Below, piece after piece: positions 6,706 to 12,630 of a stretch of DNA of 12,630 nucleotides. The DNA lies in assembly GCA_008975185.1 (NCBI GenBank), contig BFAU01000062.1, positions 1 through 12,630 of the forward strand, in the 5' to 3' direction. Below the pieces are notes generated by a model. The model saw nothing but the letters and a program-made list of their open reading frames with translations, made no database searches and was not told the DNA's origin. The stretch is from a bacterium MnTg04. GTDB taxonomy: Bacteria > Pseudomonadota > Gammaproteobacteria > Steroidobacterales > MnTg04. The position numbers were made by a program, and so were the translations under genes. Positions within the stretch are counted from its first letter, which is position 1. Each line of letters opens with the position of its first letter.

Positions 6706-7221
6706 ATGAGCCTTCTGCTGAAGGTATTCGCTGAAATCGCTTTGTTACGCCGCGGACCGGAAGATCTGCCGGCGTCCAGGTTTCTGCTCGCGTTCAGTTT
6801 GCTGTTTTATACGGTGGGGACCGTAGCGACGTCATCGGTTTATGCGGTGGATGCGGGGCAGATTTTTCTCGAAGCGCTGGCTGACGTCACCATGATGCTG
6901 CTTTGGTACGGTTCATTGCTGGTTATTTACCAACGCCGTGCCCGTCTGCAACAAACTCTGACCGCGTTATTCGGGACCGGCGCGCTGCTCTACCTCGTCG
7001 CCTTTCCGGTGATGAACTGGATGCAGCATCTGCTTGATGCGCAAACCAGCGTACAATTGCCGACCTTGATAATGACGGCCATATTGATTTGGTCGATCGC
7101 GGTGGCGGGTCAAATCGTTCATCGGGCACTGGATATTCGATTCGGGTTGGGAATATTGATCGGTATCAGTTATTTTTTTTCCAGCGTGGCGGTCTTTTCC
7201 TTTCTGTTCGGTGCTGCCTGA
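6706..7221 (+). CDS. Five-helix inner-membrane protein of unknown function
   Basis: A 171-residue hydrophobic protein that I do not recognise. Five likely membrane helices lie at about residues 25-45, 54-75, 83-104, 119-138 and 146-169. A short amphipathic N-terminal stretch ends in RRGPEDLPASR just before helix 1. A basic QRRAR segment (76-80) between helices 2 and 3 suggests that loop is cytoplasmic. There are no catalytic motifs, cysteine pairs or ATPase motifs. The ATG has AGGA (6695-6698) 7 nt upstream. The stop is 12 nt before the mpl start on the same strand, so it is probably co-transcribed with mpl and ubiX. That context hints at an envelope role but is not proof. The size and helix count resemble small Yip1-like membrane proteins; this is only a resemblance. 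Confidence 0.85.
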   Translation: MSLLLKVFAEIALLRRGPEDLPASRFLLAFSLLFYTVGTVATSSVYAVDAGQIFLEALADVTMMLLWYGSLLVIYQRRARLQQTLTALFGTGALLYLVAFPVMNWMQHLLDAQTSVQLPTLIMTAILIWSIAVAGQIVHRALDIRFGLGILIGISYFFSSVAVFSFLFGAA

Positions 7222-7233
7222 GACCGGATCCGG

Positions 7234-8595
7234 ATGCACATACACATACTTGGCATATGCGGGACTTTTATGGGTGGCGTGGCGGCGCTGGCAAGAGAAG
7301 CCGGCCACAAAGTCACCGGCAGCGACCGGCAGGTTTATCCGCCGATGAGTACCCAGCTCGAGTCTCTCGGGGTCACGATCCTGGATGAAGACGATCCGGC
7401 GCAACTGGAGTCCCGGCCCGATGAGGTCATTGTCGGCAATGTGATGTCACGCGGCCGGGGCGTCGTAGAGGCGCTGCTCAACAGTAAGCTGCCCTACACA
7501 TCGGGACCGGAATGGCTGGCCCGGAACATCCTCGGGGAACGCTGGGTGCTCGCCGTTGCCGGGACCCACGGCAAGACCAGCTGCGCCAGCATGCTCGCCT
7601 GGATACTGGAAGACGCCGGCCTGAACCCTGGATTCCTGATCGGCGGCGTGGCCGGCAATTTTTCCGGCTCGGCGCGACTGGGCGAAGCGCCGTTCTTCGT
7701 GGTCGAGGCGGATGAGTACGATACGGCGTTTTTTGACAAACGCGCGAAATTTGTTCATTACCGGCCGCGTACCCTGGTGTTGAATAATCTCGAATATGAT
7801 CATGCCGATATCTACCCGGACCTGGCCGCTATAGCGACGCAGTTTCACCACCTCGTTCGAACCGTGCCTGGCGATGGCCTTATCGTCTGCAACGGCGACG
7901 ACGATAATCTGGCCGCAGTGATCGGGCAGGGCTGCTGGACCCGTTGCGAAAAATTTCTCGGGGACGGTGAGTGGCAGGCAAGGCATGATCCGTCCAGCCA
8001 ACGATTGCAAATCAGTTTTGCCCAAACGGATCGGGCCGAATGTCGCTGGCAGATGAGCGGCGATCATAATGTCGCCAACGCGGTGGCCGCGGTGGCCGCG
8101 GCAAGACATGCCGGTGTTCCTCTGGCCTCGTCCGTGGATTCGTTGAGCCGCTTTGCCGGCGTCAAAAGGCGGATGGAATTGCGGGGTGAGGCAAGGGGTG
8201 TTTCCGTGTATGACGATTTTGCCCATCATCCGACGGCGATCAGGGCGACTCTTGACGGGGTTCGAGAGGCGCACCCGGGATCCCGTATTCACGCGGTGCT
8301 CGAGCCCCGATCCAATACCATGCGCCTGGGCGTCCATCGCGATCGCCTCGCCGAGTCCCTGCGACCGGCCGATCGCTCCTGGTTGTTCCGGCCAGCCGAT
8401 CTTGCCTGGGATCTCGACGAAAGCATGGCTCTGCCAGGCCAGCAATTCAGCGTCTACGACGATACCGATGAGATGGCCATGGATATCGCCGGTGATGCAC
8501 GCGAGGGTGATATCGTCGTGGTGATGAGTAACGGCGCGTTTGACCAGATTCATCAGAAGTTGCTGGATCGCCTGGCAGCCGATACCGGAGATTGA
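7234..8595 (+). CDS. mpl: UDP-N-acetylmuramate:L-Ala-gamma-D-Glu-meso-DAP ligase (murein tripeptide recycling)
   Basis: Cytosolic Mur-family ligase of 453 residues. It attaches the tripeptide recovered from old peptidoglycan directly to UDP-MurNAc at the cost of ATP, bypassing MurC, MurD and MurE. The start MHIHILGICGTFMGGVA is the dinucleotide-fold N-terminus typical of Mpl rather than MurC. The ATP P-loop AGTHGKTS is at 109-116. The sequence FVVEADEYDTAFFDKR (155-170) and the following NNLEYDHADIYPD form the central-domain Mg2+/substrate region. VYDDFAHHPTAI, encoded near 8207-8240, marks the C-terminal domain. The length matches the family (about 450-460). The ribosome binding site is weak (GGA in the sequence just before the ATG). 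It is the middle gene of a tight unit: 12 nt after the membrane protein and 3 nt before ubiX. Presence of Mpl implies meso-DAP peptidoglycan and recycling. Confidence 0.96.
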   Translation: MHIHILGICGTFMGGVAALAREAGHKVTGSDRQVYPPMSTQLESLGVTILDEDDPAQLESRPDEVIVGNVMSRGRGVVEALLNSKLPYTSGPEWLARNILGERWVLAVAGTHGKTSCASMLAWILEDAGLNPGFLIGGVAGNFSGSARLGEAPFFVVEADEYDTAFFDKRAKFVHYRPRTLVLNNLEYDHADIYPDLAAIATQFHHLVRTVPGDGLIVCNGDDDNLAAVIGQGCWTRCEKFLGDGEWQARHDPSSQRLQISFAQTDRAECRWQMSGDHNVANAVAAVAAARHAGVPLASSVDSLSRFAGVKRRMELRGEARGVSVYDDFAHHPTAIRATLDGVREAHPGSRIHAVLEPRSNTMRLGVHRDRLAESLRPADRSWLFRPADLAWDLDESMALPGQQFSVYDDTDEMAMDIAGDAREGDIVVVMSNGAFDQIHQKLLDRLAADTGD

Positions 8596-8598
8596 TCA

Positions 8599-9219
8599 GT
8601 GGACCGGCAGTACGCACAACAAACCATCAGCCTGGCCTGGAGCGGCGCCTCGGGCGCGCAATACGGCATCCGCTTGCTCGAGTGCCTGCTTGGCGCCGGC
8701 CACCGCGTCTACCTGATGTTGTCGAAACCTGCCCAGATCGTTATTGCGGAAGAAACGGATTTAGGGTTGCCGGGCCGCAGCGGCGAGATCGCCCGCGTCC
8801 TGCAAGGAAAATTCTCGGTTTCCGAGGATCGGCTGCGGGTTTTCGGTCGTGAGGAGTGGACCGCGCCCGTGGCCAGCGGGTCGGCAAGAATCGATGCGAT
8901 GGTGATTTGCCCTTGCAGCATGGCGACCGTTTCGGCGGTTGCCGCCGGCGCCAGCAAAACCCTGATCGAAAGAGCCGCCGATGTCATGCTCAAGGAGGGC
9001 CGCAAACTGGTCCTGGTGCCGCGGGAAACCCCGTTTTCGATCATCCACCTGGAAAACATGCTGCGGCTGGCGAGGGCGGGTGCAGTTGTTCTGCCCGCCA
9101 GCCCGGGCTTCTATGCACGGCCGAAAAGCGTGGACGACCTGGTCGATTTTGTGGTCGCGCGCATACTGGACCAACTGGATATCCCGCACCAACTGTTGAC
9201 ACCCTGGGGCAGTCGATAA
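8599..9219 (+). CDS. ubiX: Flavin prenyltransferase UbiX
   Basis: Enzyme of 206 residues that joins dimethylallyl phosphate to FMN, giving the prenylated FMN cofactor required by the UbiD decarboxylase in ubiquinone synthesis. The N-terminal flavodoxin-like fold carries the flavin-binding WSGASGAQYG (14-23). The conserved CPCSMATVSAVAAG (104-117), then LIERAADVMLKEGRKLVLVPRE (122-143 region) and LPASPGFY (165-172) complete the UbiX pattern, including the Arg-Glu pair and the late Tyr. Start choice: GTG at 8599, with GGAG (8587-8590) 8 nt upstream, inside the end of mpl. The stop of mpl is only 3 nt before it, so the two are almost certainly translated from one message. The shared operon with a peptidoglycan gene probably reflects housekeeping clustering rather than a shared pathway. 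The ubiD partner is not in the window. Confidence 0.95.
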   Translation: MDRQYAQQTISLAWSGASGAQYGIRLLECLLGAGHRVYLMLSKPAQIVIAEETDLGLPGRSGEIARVLQGKFSVSEDRLRVFGREEWTAPVASGSARIDAMVICPCSMATVSAVAAGASKTLIERAADVMLKEGRKLVLVPRETPFSIIHLENMLRLARAGAVVLPASPGFYARPKSVDDLVDFVVARILDQLDIPHQLLTPWGSR

Positions 9220-9275
9220 CGTCGGCTCGGCCCGCTGCCCGGCGACTGCGATCATCGATCGACCTGTATCGATAA

Positions 9276-9304
9276 CTGGCAAATTGCCGGCGACATACTA
9301 TGCT
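9276..9304 (+). promoter_or_regulatory. Candidate sigma-70 promoter for the Lon-domain gene
   Basis: CTGGCA (9276-9281, four of six matches to the -35 box), a 17-nt spacer and TATGCT (9299-9304, four of six matches to the -10 box). The predicted start near 9311 gives a leader of about 39 nt. It lies in the 130-nt gap after ubiX, suggesting that the Lon-domain gene is transcribed separately from the mpl-ubiX unit. Confidence 0.4.
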
Positions 9305-9349
9305 TAGATGCGAGGGAGTTAGAGACATTCCCGCTGTGAAACCGGCACG

Positions 9350-9940
9350 ATGAATCTGCAGACCATAGCCCTGTTTCCTTTACATACCGTCCTGTTTCCC
9401 GGCGGACCGCTACTTCTGAGGGTTTTTGAAACCCGTTACCTGGACATGATTCGCAGAAGCCTCAAAGGCGAACAGGATTTTGGCATTATCCAGATTCAGA
9501 CGGGTTCCGAGGGAGAGACTTCATCGATCTATTCGACGGGTACGATTGCCAGGATCGTCGACTGGAGCCAGGGCGATGACGGCATCCTCGGGATCGTGGT
9601 TCACGGCGGAGACAGGTTCCGGGTTTTGCAGGCGGAGACACTCCCCGATGGGCTGAATGTGGGACGCGTAAACGTCCTCGATGAGGACCCGGGAACCCTG
9701 GTGCCGGTCGAATACGCGCTGATGGCCGATGTGTTGGAAAAAATTCTGAATAGCCTGGAAGAACAATACTCGAGCGTCAGCAGGGACATGCGAAACGCCG
9801 GTTGGGTGGCTAACCGGTTGGCGGAGTTGCTGCCGCTGGACATGGTCGACAAGCAAAAGTGCCTGGAAATCGCTGAACCGTTGACCCGGTTGCGCCAGTT
9901 ACAAGGCATGATCCGGGAGGCCAGGGCCGACGACGAATAA
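9350..9940 (+). CDS. Stand-alone Lon N-terminal (substrate-binding) domain protein
   Basis: A 196-residue soluble protein consisting only of the domain that recognises substrates in Lon proteases. The start MNLQTIALFPLHTVLFPGG (residues 1-19) and FETRYLDMIRRSL (26-38) are the family hallmarks. The central VDWSQGDDGILGIVVHGGDRF region matches the beta-rich core, and a helical C-terminal half follows (about 120-196). There is no Walker A motif and no Ser-Lys protease dyad, so it is neither an ATPase nor a protease. Such short proteins are common in proteobacteria and their role is not settled; adaptor or chaperone-like functions have been suggested. The ATG at 9350 has no clear ribosome binding site, and no better in-frame start was seen. 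It converges on hemL with an 18-nt gap. Confidence 0.88.
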   Translation: MNLQTIALFPLHTVLFPGGPLLLRVFETRYLDMIRRSLKGEQDFGIIQIQTGSEGETSSIYSTGTIARIVDWSQGDDGILGIVVHGGDRFRVLQAETLPDGLNVGRVNVLDEDPGTLVPVEYALMADVLEKILNSLEEQYSSVSRDMRNAGWVANRLAELLPLDMVDKQKCLEIAEPLTRLRQLQGMIREARADDE

Positions 9941-9958
9941 CCATCCTTGCCGTGGTGG

Positions 9959-11266
9959 TTACAGGTTGCTGAATACCATCGCTGCTGCCTCCAGCGTCGT
10001 TTCAATATCCTGCCTGCTGTGTGCCGATGAGATAAATCCCGCCTCGAAGGCCGATGGGGCGAGATAAATTCCGGCATCGAGCATGCCGTGAAAGAATTTT
10101 CTGAAACGATCCTGGTCGCAAGCCGTGACCTGTTCCAGGCAGGTGATCGGCGAGTCGCCGCTAAAAAATATTCCGAACATGCCGCCCACGGTGTGGCTGC
10201 TGAACGGCACCCCTGCCTGGTCCGAGATCTCCTGCAGTCCCGCGCTGAGCTTGTTGCAGCTTTTCTCCAGGCGGTCATGGAAGCCGGGTTCGCTGATTAG
10301 CTCCAGCGTCTGCAGTCCCGCGCTCATGGCGATCGGGTTGCCGGACAAGGTGCCGGCCTGGTAGACCGGTCCCAAAGGCGCAAGCTGCTCCATGATGTCA
10401 CGGCGGCCCCCAAAGGCGCCGGCCGGTATGCCGCCGCCGATGATTTTTCCCAGGGTGGTCAGATCGGGCATGACACCATAGCGTTGCTGCGCCCCGCCCA
10501 ATGCGACCCGGAATCCGGTCATGACCTCGTCAAAAATCAGCACGCTGCCATGTTCGCTGCAAAGTCTTCTCAATTCCTCCAGGAAACCGGTAATTGGCGG
10601 AACGCAGTTCATGTTTCCTGCTACCGGCTCCACGATGACGCAGGCAATGTCGTTGCCATGCCGGGCAAAACATTGCAGCAACTGTTGTGGATCGTTGTAA
10701 CGCAGGCACAAGGTGCTTGCGGCAATTGCCTTCGGCAGGCCGGGTGAGGTCGGCACGCCAAGCGTAAGAGCGCCTGATCCCGCCTTGACCAGCAGGGAAT
10801 CCGAATGACCGTGATAACAGCCCTCGAACTTGAGCAGCAACTCGCGCCCGGTATATCCCCGAGCCAGTCGTATCGCGCTCATGGTCGCCTCGGTTCCCGA
10901 ACTGACCATGCGAACCATTTCCACCGATGGCACCAGGCGGCAGACCAGTTCGGCCAGTTCGGTCTCGATTTCCGTCGGTGCGCCAAAACTCAGGCCCAGG
11001 CGGGCTCGTTCGGTGACGGCCTGAATCACTTTCGGGTGCGCATGACCCAGAATCATGGGGCCCCACGACCCAACGTAATCGATGTACTCGCGGCCGTTGC
11101 TGTCGGTAACGCGTGAACCCAATGCCTTGCTGATGAAAACAGGTTCACCGCCTACGCTGGCGAACGAACGGACCGGGGAGTTCACGCCACCCGGGATGTA
11201 TTTTTTTGCTTGGCTAAAAAGAGTCAATGCTTTCTCCGTGGCTCGGCCCGACGATTGGCGATTCAT
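9959..11266 (-). CDS. hemL: Glutamate-1-semialdehyde 2,1-aminomutase
   Basis: PLP-dependent class-III aminotransferase-fold enzyme, 435 residues with the chosen start. It converts glutamate-1-semialdehyde to 5-aminolevulinate, the second step of the C5 route to heme. Motifs: YIPGGVNSPVRSF (23-35), SSGTEATMSAIRLARG (122-137), YHGHSDSLLV (151-160), DEVMTGFR (246-253) and the PLP lysine Lys274 in TTLGKIIGGGIPAGAFGG. The late LAPSAFEAGFISSAHS is also family-typical. Start choice: the ATG at 11266 gives MNRQSSGRATEKALTLF, close to the usual length (about 426-435). The frame is open to an ATG at 11386, but those 40 extra residues are not family-like and would cover the promoter region. The ribosome binding site is poor: GGA lies only about 2 nt before the ATG. 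It is divergent from the rubredoxin gene. Confidence 0.96.
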   Translation of the reverse strand: MNRQSSGRATEKALTLFSQAKKYIPGGVNSPVRSFASVGGEPVFISKALGSRVTDSNGREYIDYVGSWGPMILGHAHPKVIQAVTERARLGLSFGAPTEIETELAELVCRLVPSVEMVRMVSSGTEATMSAIRLARGYTGRELLLKFEGCYHGHSDSLLVKAGSGALTLGVPTSPGLPKAIAASTLCLRYNDPQQLLQCFARHGNDIACVIVEPVAGNMNCVPPITGFLEELRRLCSEHGSVLIFDEVMTGFRVALGGAQQRYGVMPDLTTLGKIIGGGIPAGAFGGRRDIMEQLAPLGPVYQAGTLSGNPIAMSAGLQTLELISEPGFHDRLEKSCNKLSAGLQEISDQAGVPFSSHTVGGMFGIFFSGDSPITCLEQVTACDQDRFRKFFHGMLDAGIYLAPSAFEAGFISSAHSRQDIETTLEAAAMVFSNL

Positions 11267-11291
11267 TTCCGGACCGGTTTTCGACACTGCT

Positions 11292-11297
11292 AGTGTA
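11292..11297 (-). promoter_or_regulatory. Possible -10 element for hemL
   Basis: On the minus strand this reads TACACT, four of six matches to the -10 box, which would start transcription roughly 18-20 nt before the hemL ATG at 11266. No good -35 box is seen at the right distance. Low confidence. Confidence 0.25.
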
Positions 11298-11449
11298 GCG
11301 GAGTCTGCCTGACCCGAGACTAATCTACCGTAGCGGCGGGCAACAGGCTCATAAATTCGATTTTTCCGGCCGTAATGAAAAACCATTCGCGACCCATGAT
11401 CGAATATATCGTCCCCGTTCCCGACCGGTCTCGCTTCGATCGCCTAAAT

Positions 11450-11479
11450 CAGACAGGCTCATGGAGAACATGCGACAAT
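11450..11479 (+). promoter_or_regulatory. Weak candidate promoter for the rubredoxin gene
   Basis: CAGACA (11450-11455), an 18-nt spacer and GACAAT (11474-11479), four of six matches in each box. It would start transcription near 11486, about 27 nt before the ATG. The rest of the 246-nt gap between hemL and this gene shows nothing else I can support. Confidence 0.2.
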
Positions 11480-11512
11480 GCAGTCAGGGTTTGATCAGGA
11501 AAGCGGTGTTTG

Positions 11513-11677
11513 ATGAAAGCCTATATGTGCGTCATTTGCGGGTATATTTATGACGAAGAGCAGGGTGACCCAGGTTCCGGAATCGAACCACGCACCCGCT
11601 GGGACGATGTGCCCTTGTCGTGGCGTTGCCCGGATTGCGGTGCCGGCAAGGAAGACTTCGAAATGGTCGAAATCTAG
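11513..11677 (+). CDS. Rubredoxin
   Basis: A complete 54-residue rubredoxin, a small cytosolic one-electron carrier with a single iron bound by four cysteines. The two Cys-x2-Cys hooks are CVIC (Cys6, Cys9) in MKAYMCVICGYIYDEEQGDP and CPDC (Cys39, Cys42) in the WRCPDCGAGKEDFE segment. The aromatic core (Tyr4, Tyr11, Tyr13, Trp30, Trp37, Phe49) and the PGSGI loop match the family, and the length is normal (about 52-55). The start ATG has AGGA (11497-11500) 12 nt upstream, a rather long spacing. It is divergent from hemL across 246 nt and convergent with the TraB/GumN gene across 55 nt. Family knowledge: rubredoxins serve alkane hydroxylases, rubrerythrins or oxygen and NO reductases; which partner applies here is not visible. 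The short length makes it easy to miss in automated calling. Confidence 0.95.
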   Translation: MKAYMCVICGYIYDEEQGDPGSGIEPRTRWDDVPLSWRCPDCGAGKEDFEMVEI

Positions 11678-11732
11678 GCCCGCACCCCTGATCCACTATC
11701 CCTGGCGACAGGCAGGCTAAAGCCGGCACCGG

Positions 11733-12630
11733 TTACAAGCGCTGGATTTTGAAACCGCGCTTGCGAAGCAATTCGATCACACCATGCTCGCCGAGCAGGT
11801 GCAGTGCCCCGACGATGACCATATAGTCTTGCTTCCCGTGGCGGAGAATCTCTGTCAGTTGCCGCTCCCAGGCCAGGTTCCGCTGGTCGACCAGTTCATC
11901 GAACAGCTCCGGATATTCGTCGAACGAATCGAGCAACAACAATTCGAGCGCTCGTTCGTCGCCCGTTTTCCACGCCTCGAGAAGCTTTTCGATCTCACCC
12001 GTCAACTGGTCGAGTTCCGCCAGCGTTTTTTCGAGAAACATCCCCTGATCGGCATCGCTCAAAGAGGCAAAGATGTTCAATTGTTGCTCCACGGTTTCCA
12101 GTCCTTCCACGGATTTCTTGTCCGTTACCGCCAGGCGCAGGAAGTACTGCTCGACGCCGATCTCCGGCGAGTAGCCTGCCTGCCTCAGCGACCAGTCGAG
12201 CACCATCAGTGCGGCGAACCAGGGGCGCACCGCGGCGAATCGTTCCAGGTCTATACCCAGGGCCAGCGCACTTTCCCTGGAGCGGTTGAATGAGGCATCG
12301 CCCATCAAGGACCTGAGACTGCTGTCGCCTGGAGCCATCGCCAGTGAACGGATCAACGCGGCACTTTCCAGCGGGTCCAGGTCGTCGAGGTCGATTTCCA
12401 TGATCAACGCATCCGATTTTTCGTAAGCCTCGCCAAATACGGCGGGCAACGGGTAGTCGTCCTCGCGCAGGACATGGATCGATCCGGCGACGTACAGCGT
12501 TACCTGGTCTGATCGCACGGCATAGACCAGGCCCCGCTGCTCCGGGGCGGCCACTGCCGCCAGTGACGGGCTGAGAATTATGAACAGCGCCATGGCGTTC
12601 AAAAATCGGCTGCGATTCCGGGATAACGGG
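11733..12630 (-). CDS. TraB/GumN-family secreted protein, 5' end cut by window edge
   Basis: Member of the TraB/GumN (TIKI-like) family, with about 298 residues visible. Hallmarks are the first GxxH motif GSIHVL (12483-12466 region), a conserved Glu in LIMEIDLDD, and the second GxxH motif near the end, VGALHLLGEHGVIELL. The family is predicted to have metal-dependent hydrolase or protease activity, proven for animal TIKI proteins but largely untested in bacteria. The first in-frame start inside the window is a TTG at 12602. Upstream of it the frame stays open to the edge and encodes a basic stretch (SRNRSRF) directly before the hydrophobic ALFIILSPSLAAVAA. Together these look like a signal peptide with cleavage near AAVAA-PEQ, so the real start probably lies beyond 12630 and the protein is exported. 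It converges on the rubredoxin gene. Confidence 0.88.
   Translation of the reverse strand, partial: PLSRNRSRFLNAMALFIILSPSLAAVAAPEQRGLVYAVRSDQVTLYVAGSIHVLREDDYPLPAVFGEAYEKSDALIMEIDLDDLDPLESAALIRSLAMAPGDSSLRSLMGDASFNRSRESALALGIDLERFAAVRPWFAALMVLDWSLRQAGYSPEIGVEQYFLRLAVTDKKSVEGLETVEQQLNIFASLSDADQGMFLEKTLAELDQLTGEIEKLLEAWKTGDERALELLLLDSFDEYPELFDELVDQRNLAWERQLTEILRHGKQDYMVIVGALHLLGEHGVIELLRKRGFKIQRL

Noticed and set aside
7447..8553. A 368-codon open frame antisense to mpl
   Set aside because: No recognisable motifs, and it fully overlaps the clear mpl coding frame. It is a codon-bias shadow.
9209..9249. Inverted repeat GCAGTCG / CGACTGC around the ubiX stop
   Set aside because: Seven-base arms are separated by 27 nt with no T run after them, so it could be chance. 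It is not called as a terminator.
11267..11386. 40-residue N-terminal extension of hemL from an upstream ATG
   Set aside because: HemL proteins normally start near the chosen ATG at 11266. The extension is not family-like and overlaps the likely promoter.
11396..11494. A 32-codon open frame ahead of the rubredoxin gene
   Set aside because: No ribosome binding site and no recognisable sequence; it is too short to support.
1..12630. Search for CRISPR arrays, IS elements, tRNA or rRNA genes, phage genes and defence systems
   Set aside because: No regularly spaced repeats, transposase motifs, tRNA-like ends or defence-type proteins were seen. All major frames are accounted for by housekeeping genes.

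Overview
The window is GC-rich, densely coded chromosomal DNA from a Gram-negative bacterium, most likely a gammaproteobacterium. Support comes from the set of near-universal proteobacterial genes (adk, rnd, mpl, ubiX, hemL), the meso-DAP-type peptidoglycan ligase Mpl, and a pyrophosphate-dependent phosphofructokinase beside a proton-pumping pyrophosphatase, a pairing known from methanotrophic and sulfur-oxidising gammaproteobacteria. No phage, IS element, CRISPR array, rRNA or tRNA gene was seen. The species cannot be named from the sequence alone.

Layout, left to right. (1) 2-1174 (+): the 3' part of a GGDEF-EAL cyclic-di-GMP protein, cut by the window edge. (2) 4680-1263 (-): a two-gene unit, PPi-dependent phosphofructokinase then K+-independent H+-pyrophosphatase, separated by a 115-nt leader with inverted repeats that can pair in mutually exclusive ways. 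(3) 4830-5474 (+): adenylate kinase, divergent from the phosphofructokinase across a 149-nt region with a plausible promoter for each side. (4) 6568-5483 (-): ribonuclease D, tail to tail with adk. (5) 6706-9219 (+): a tight unit of a five-helix membrane protein of unknown function, mpl and ubiX, with 12- and 3-nt gaps and a good promoter candidate in front. (6) 9350-9940 (+): a stand-alone Lon N-terminal-domain protein. (7) 11266-9959 (-): hemL. (8) 11513-11677 (+): a 54-residue rubredoxin, divergent from hemL. (9) 12630-11733 (-): a TraB/GumN-family secreted protein whose start lies beyond the right edge.

How the genes work together. The left half centres on phosphate energy currency. PPi-PFK lets fructose-6-phosphate phosphorylation run reversibly on PPi, the membrane pyrophosphatase couples PPi to the proton gradient, and adenylate kinase rebalances ATP, ADP and AMP. 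The right half holds cofactor and envelope housekeeping: murein peptide recycling (Mpl), prenylated FMN for ubiquinone synthesis (UbiX), tetrapyrrole precursor synthesis (HemL) and a small electron carrier (rubredoxin).

I found no undescribed multi-gene system. The points most worth a second look are the alternative-pairing leader in front of hppA, the hybrid zinc-site residues in the adenylate kinase lid, and the unrecognised membrane protein ahead of mpl. All gaps between genes are under 300 bases.
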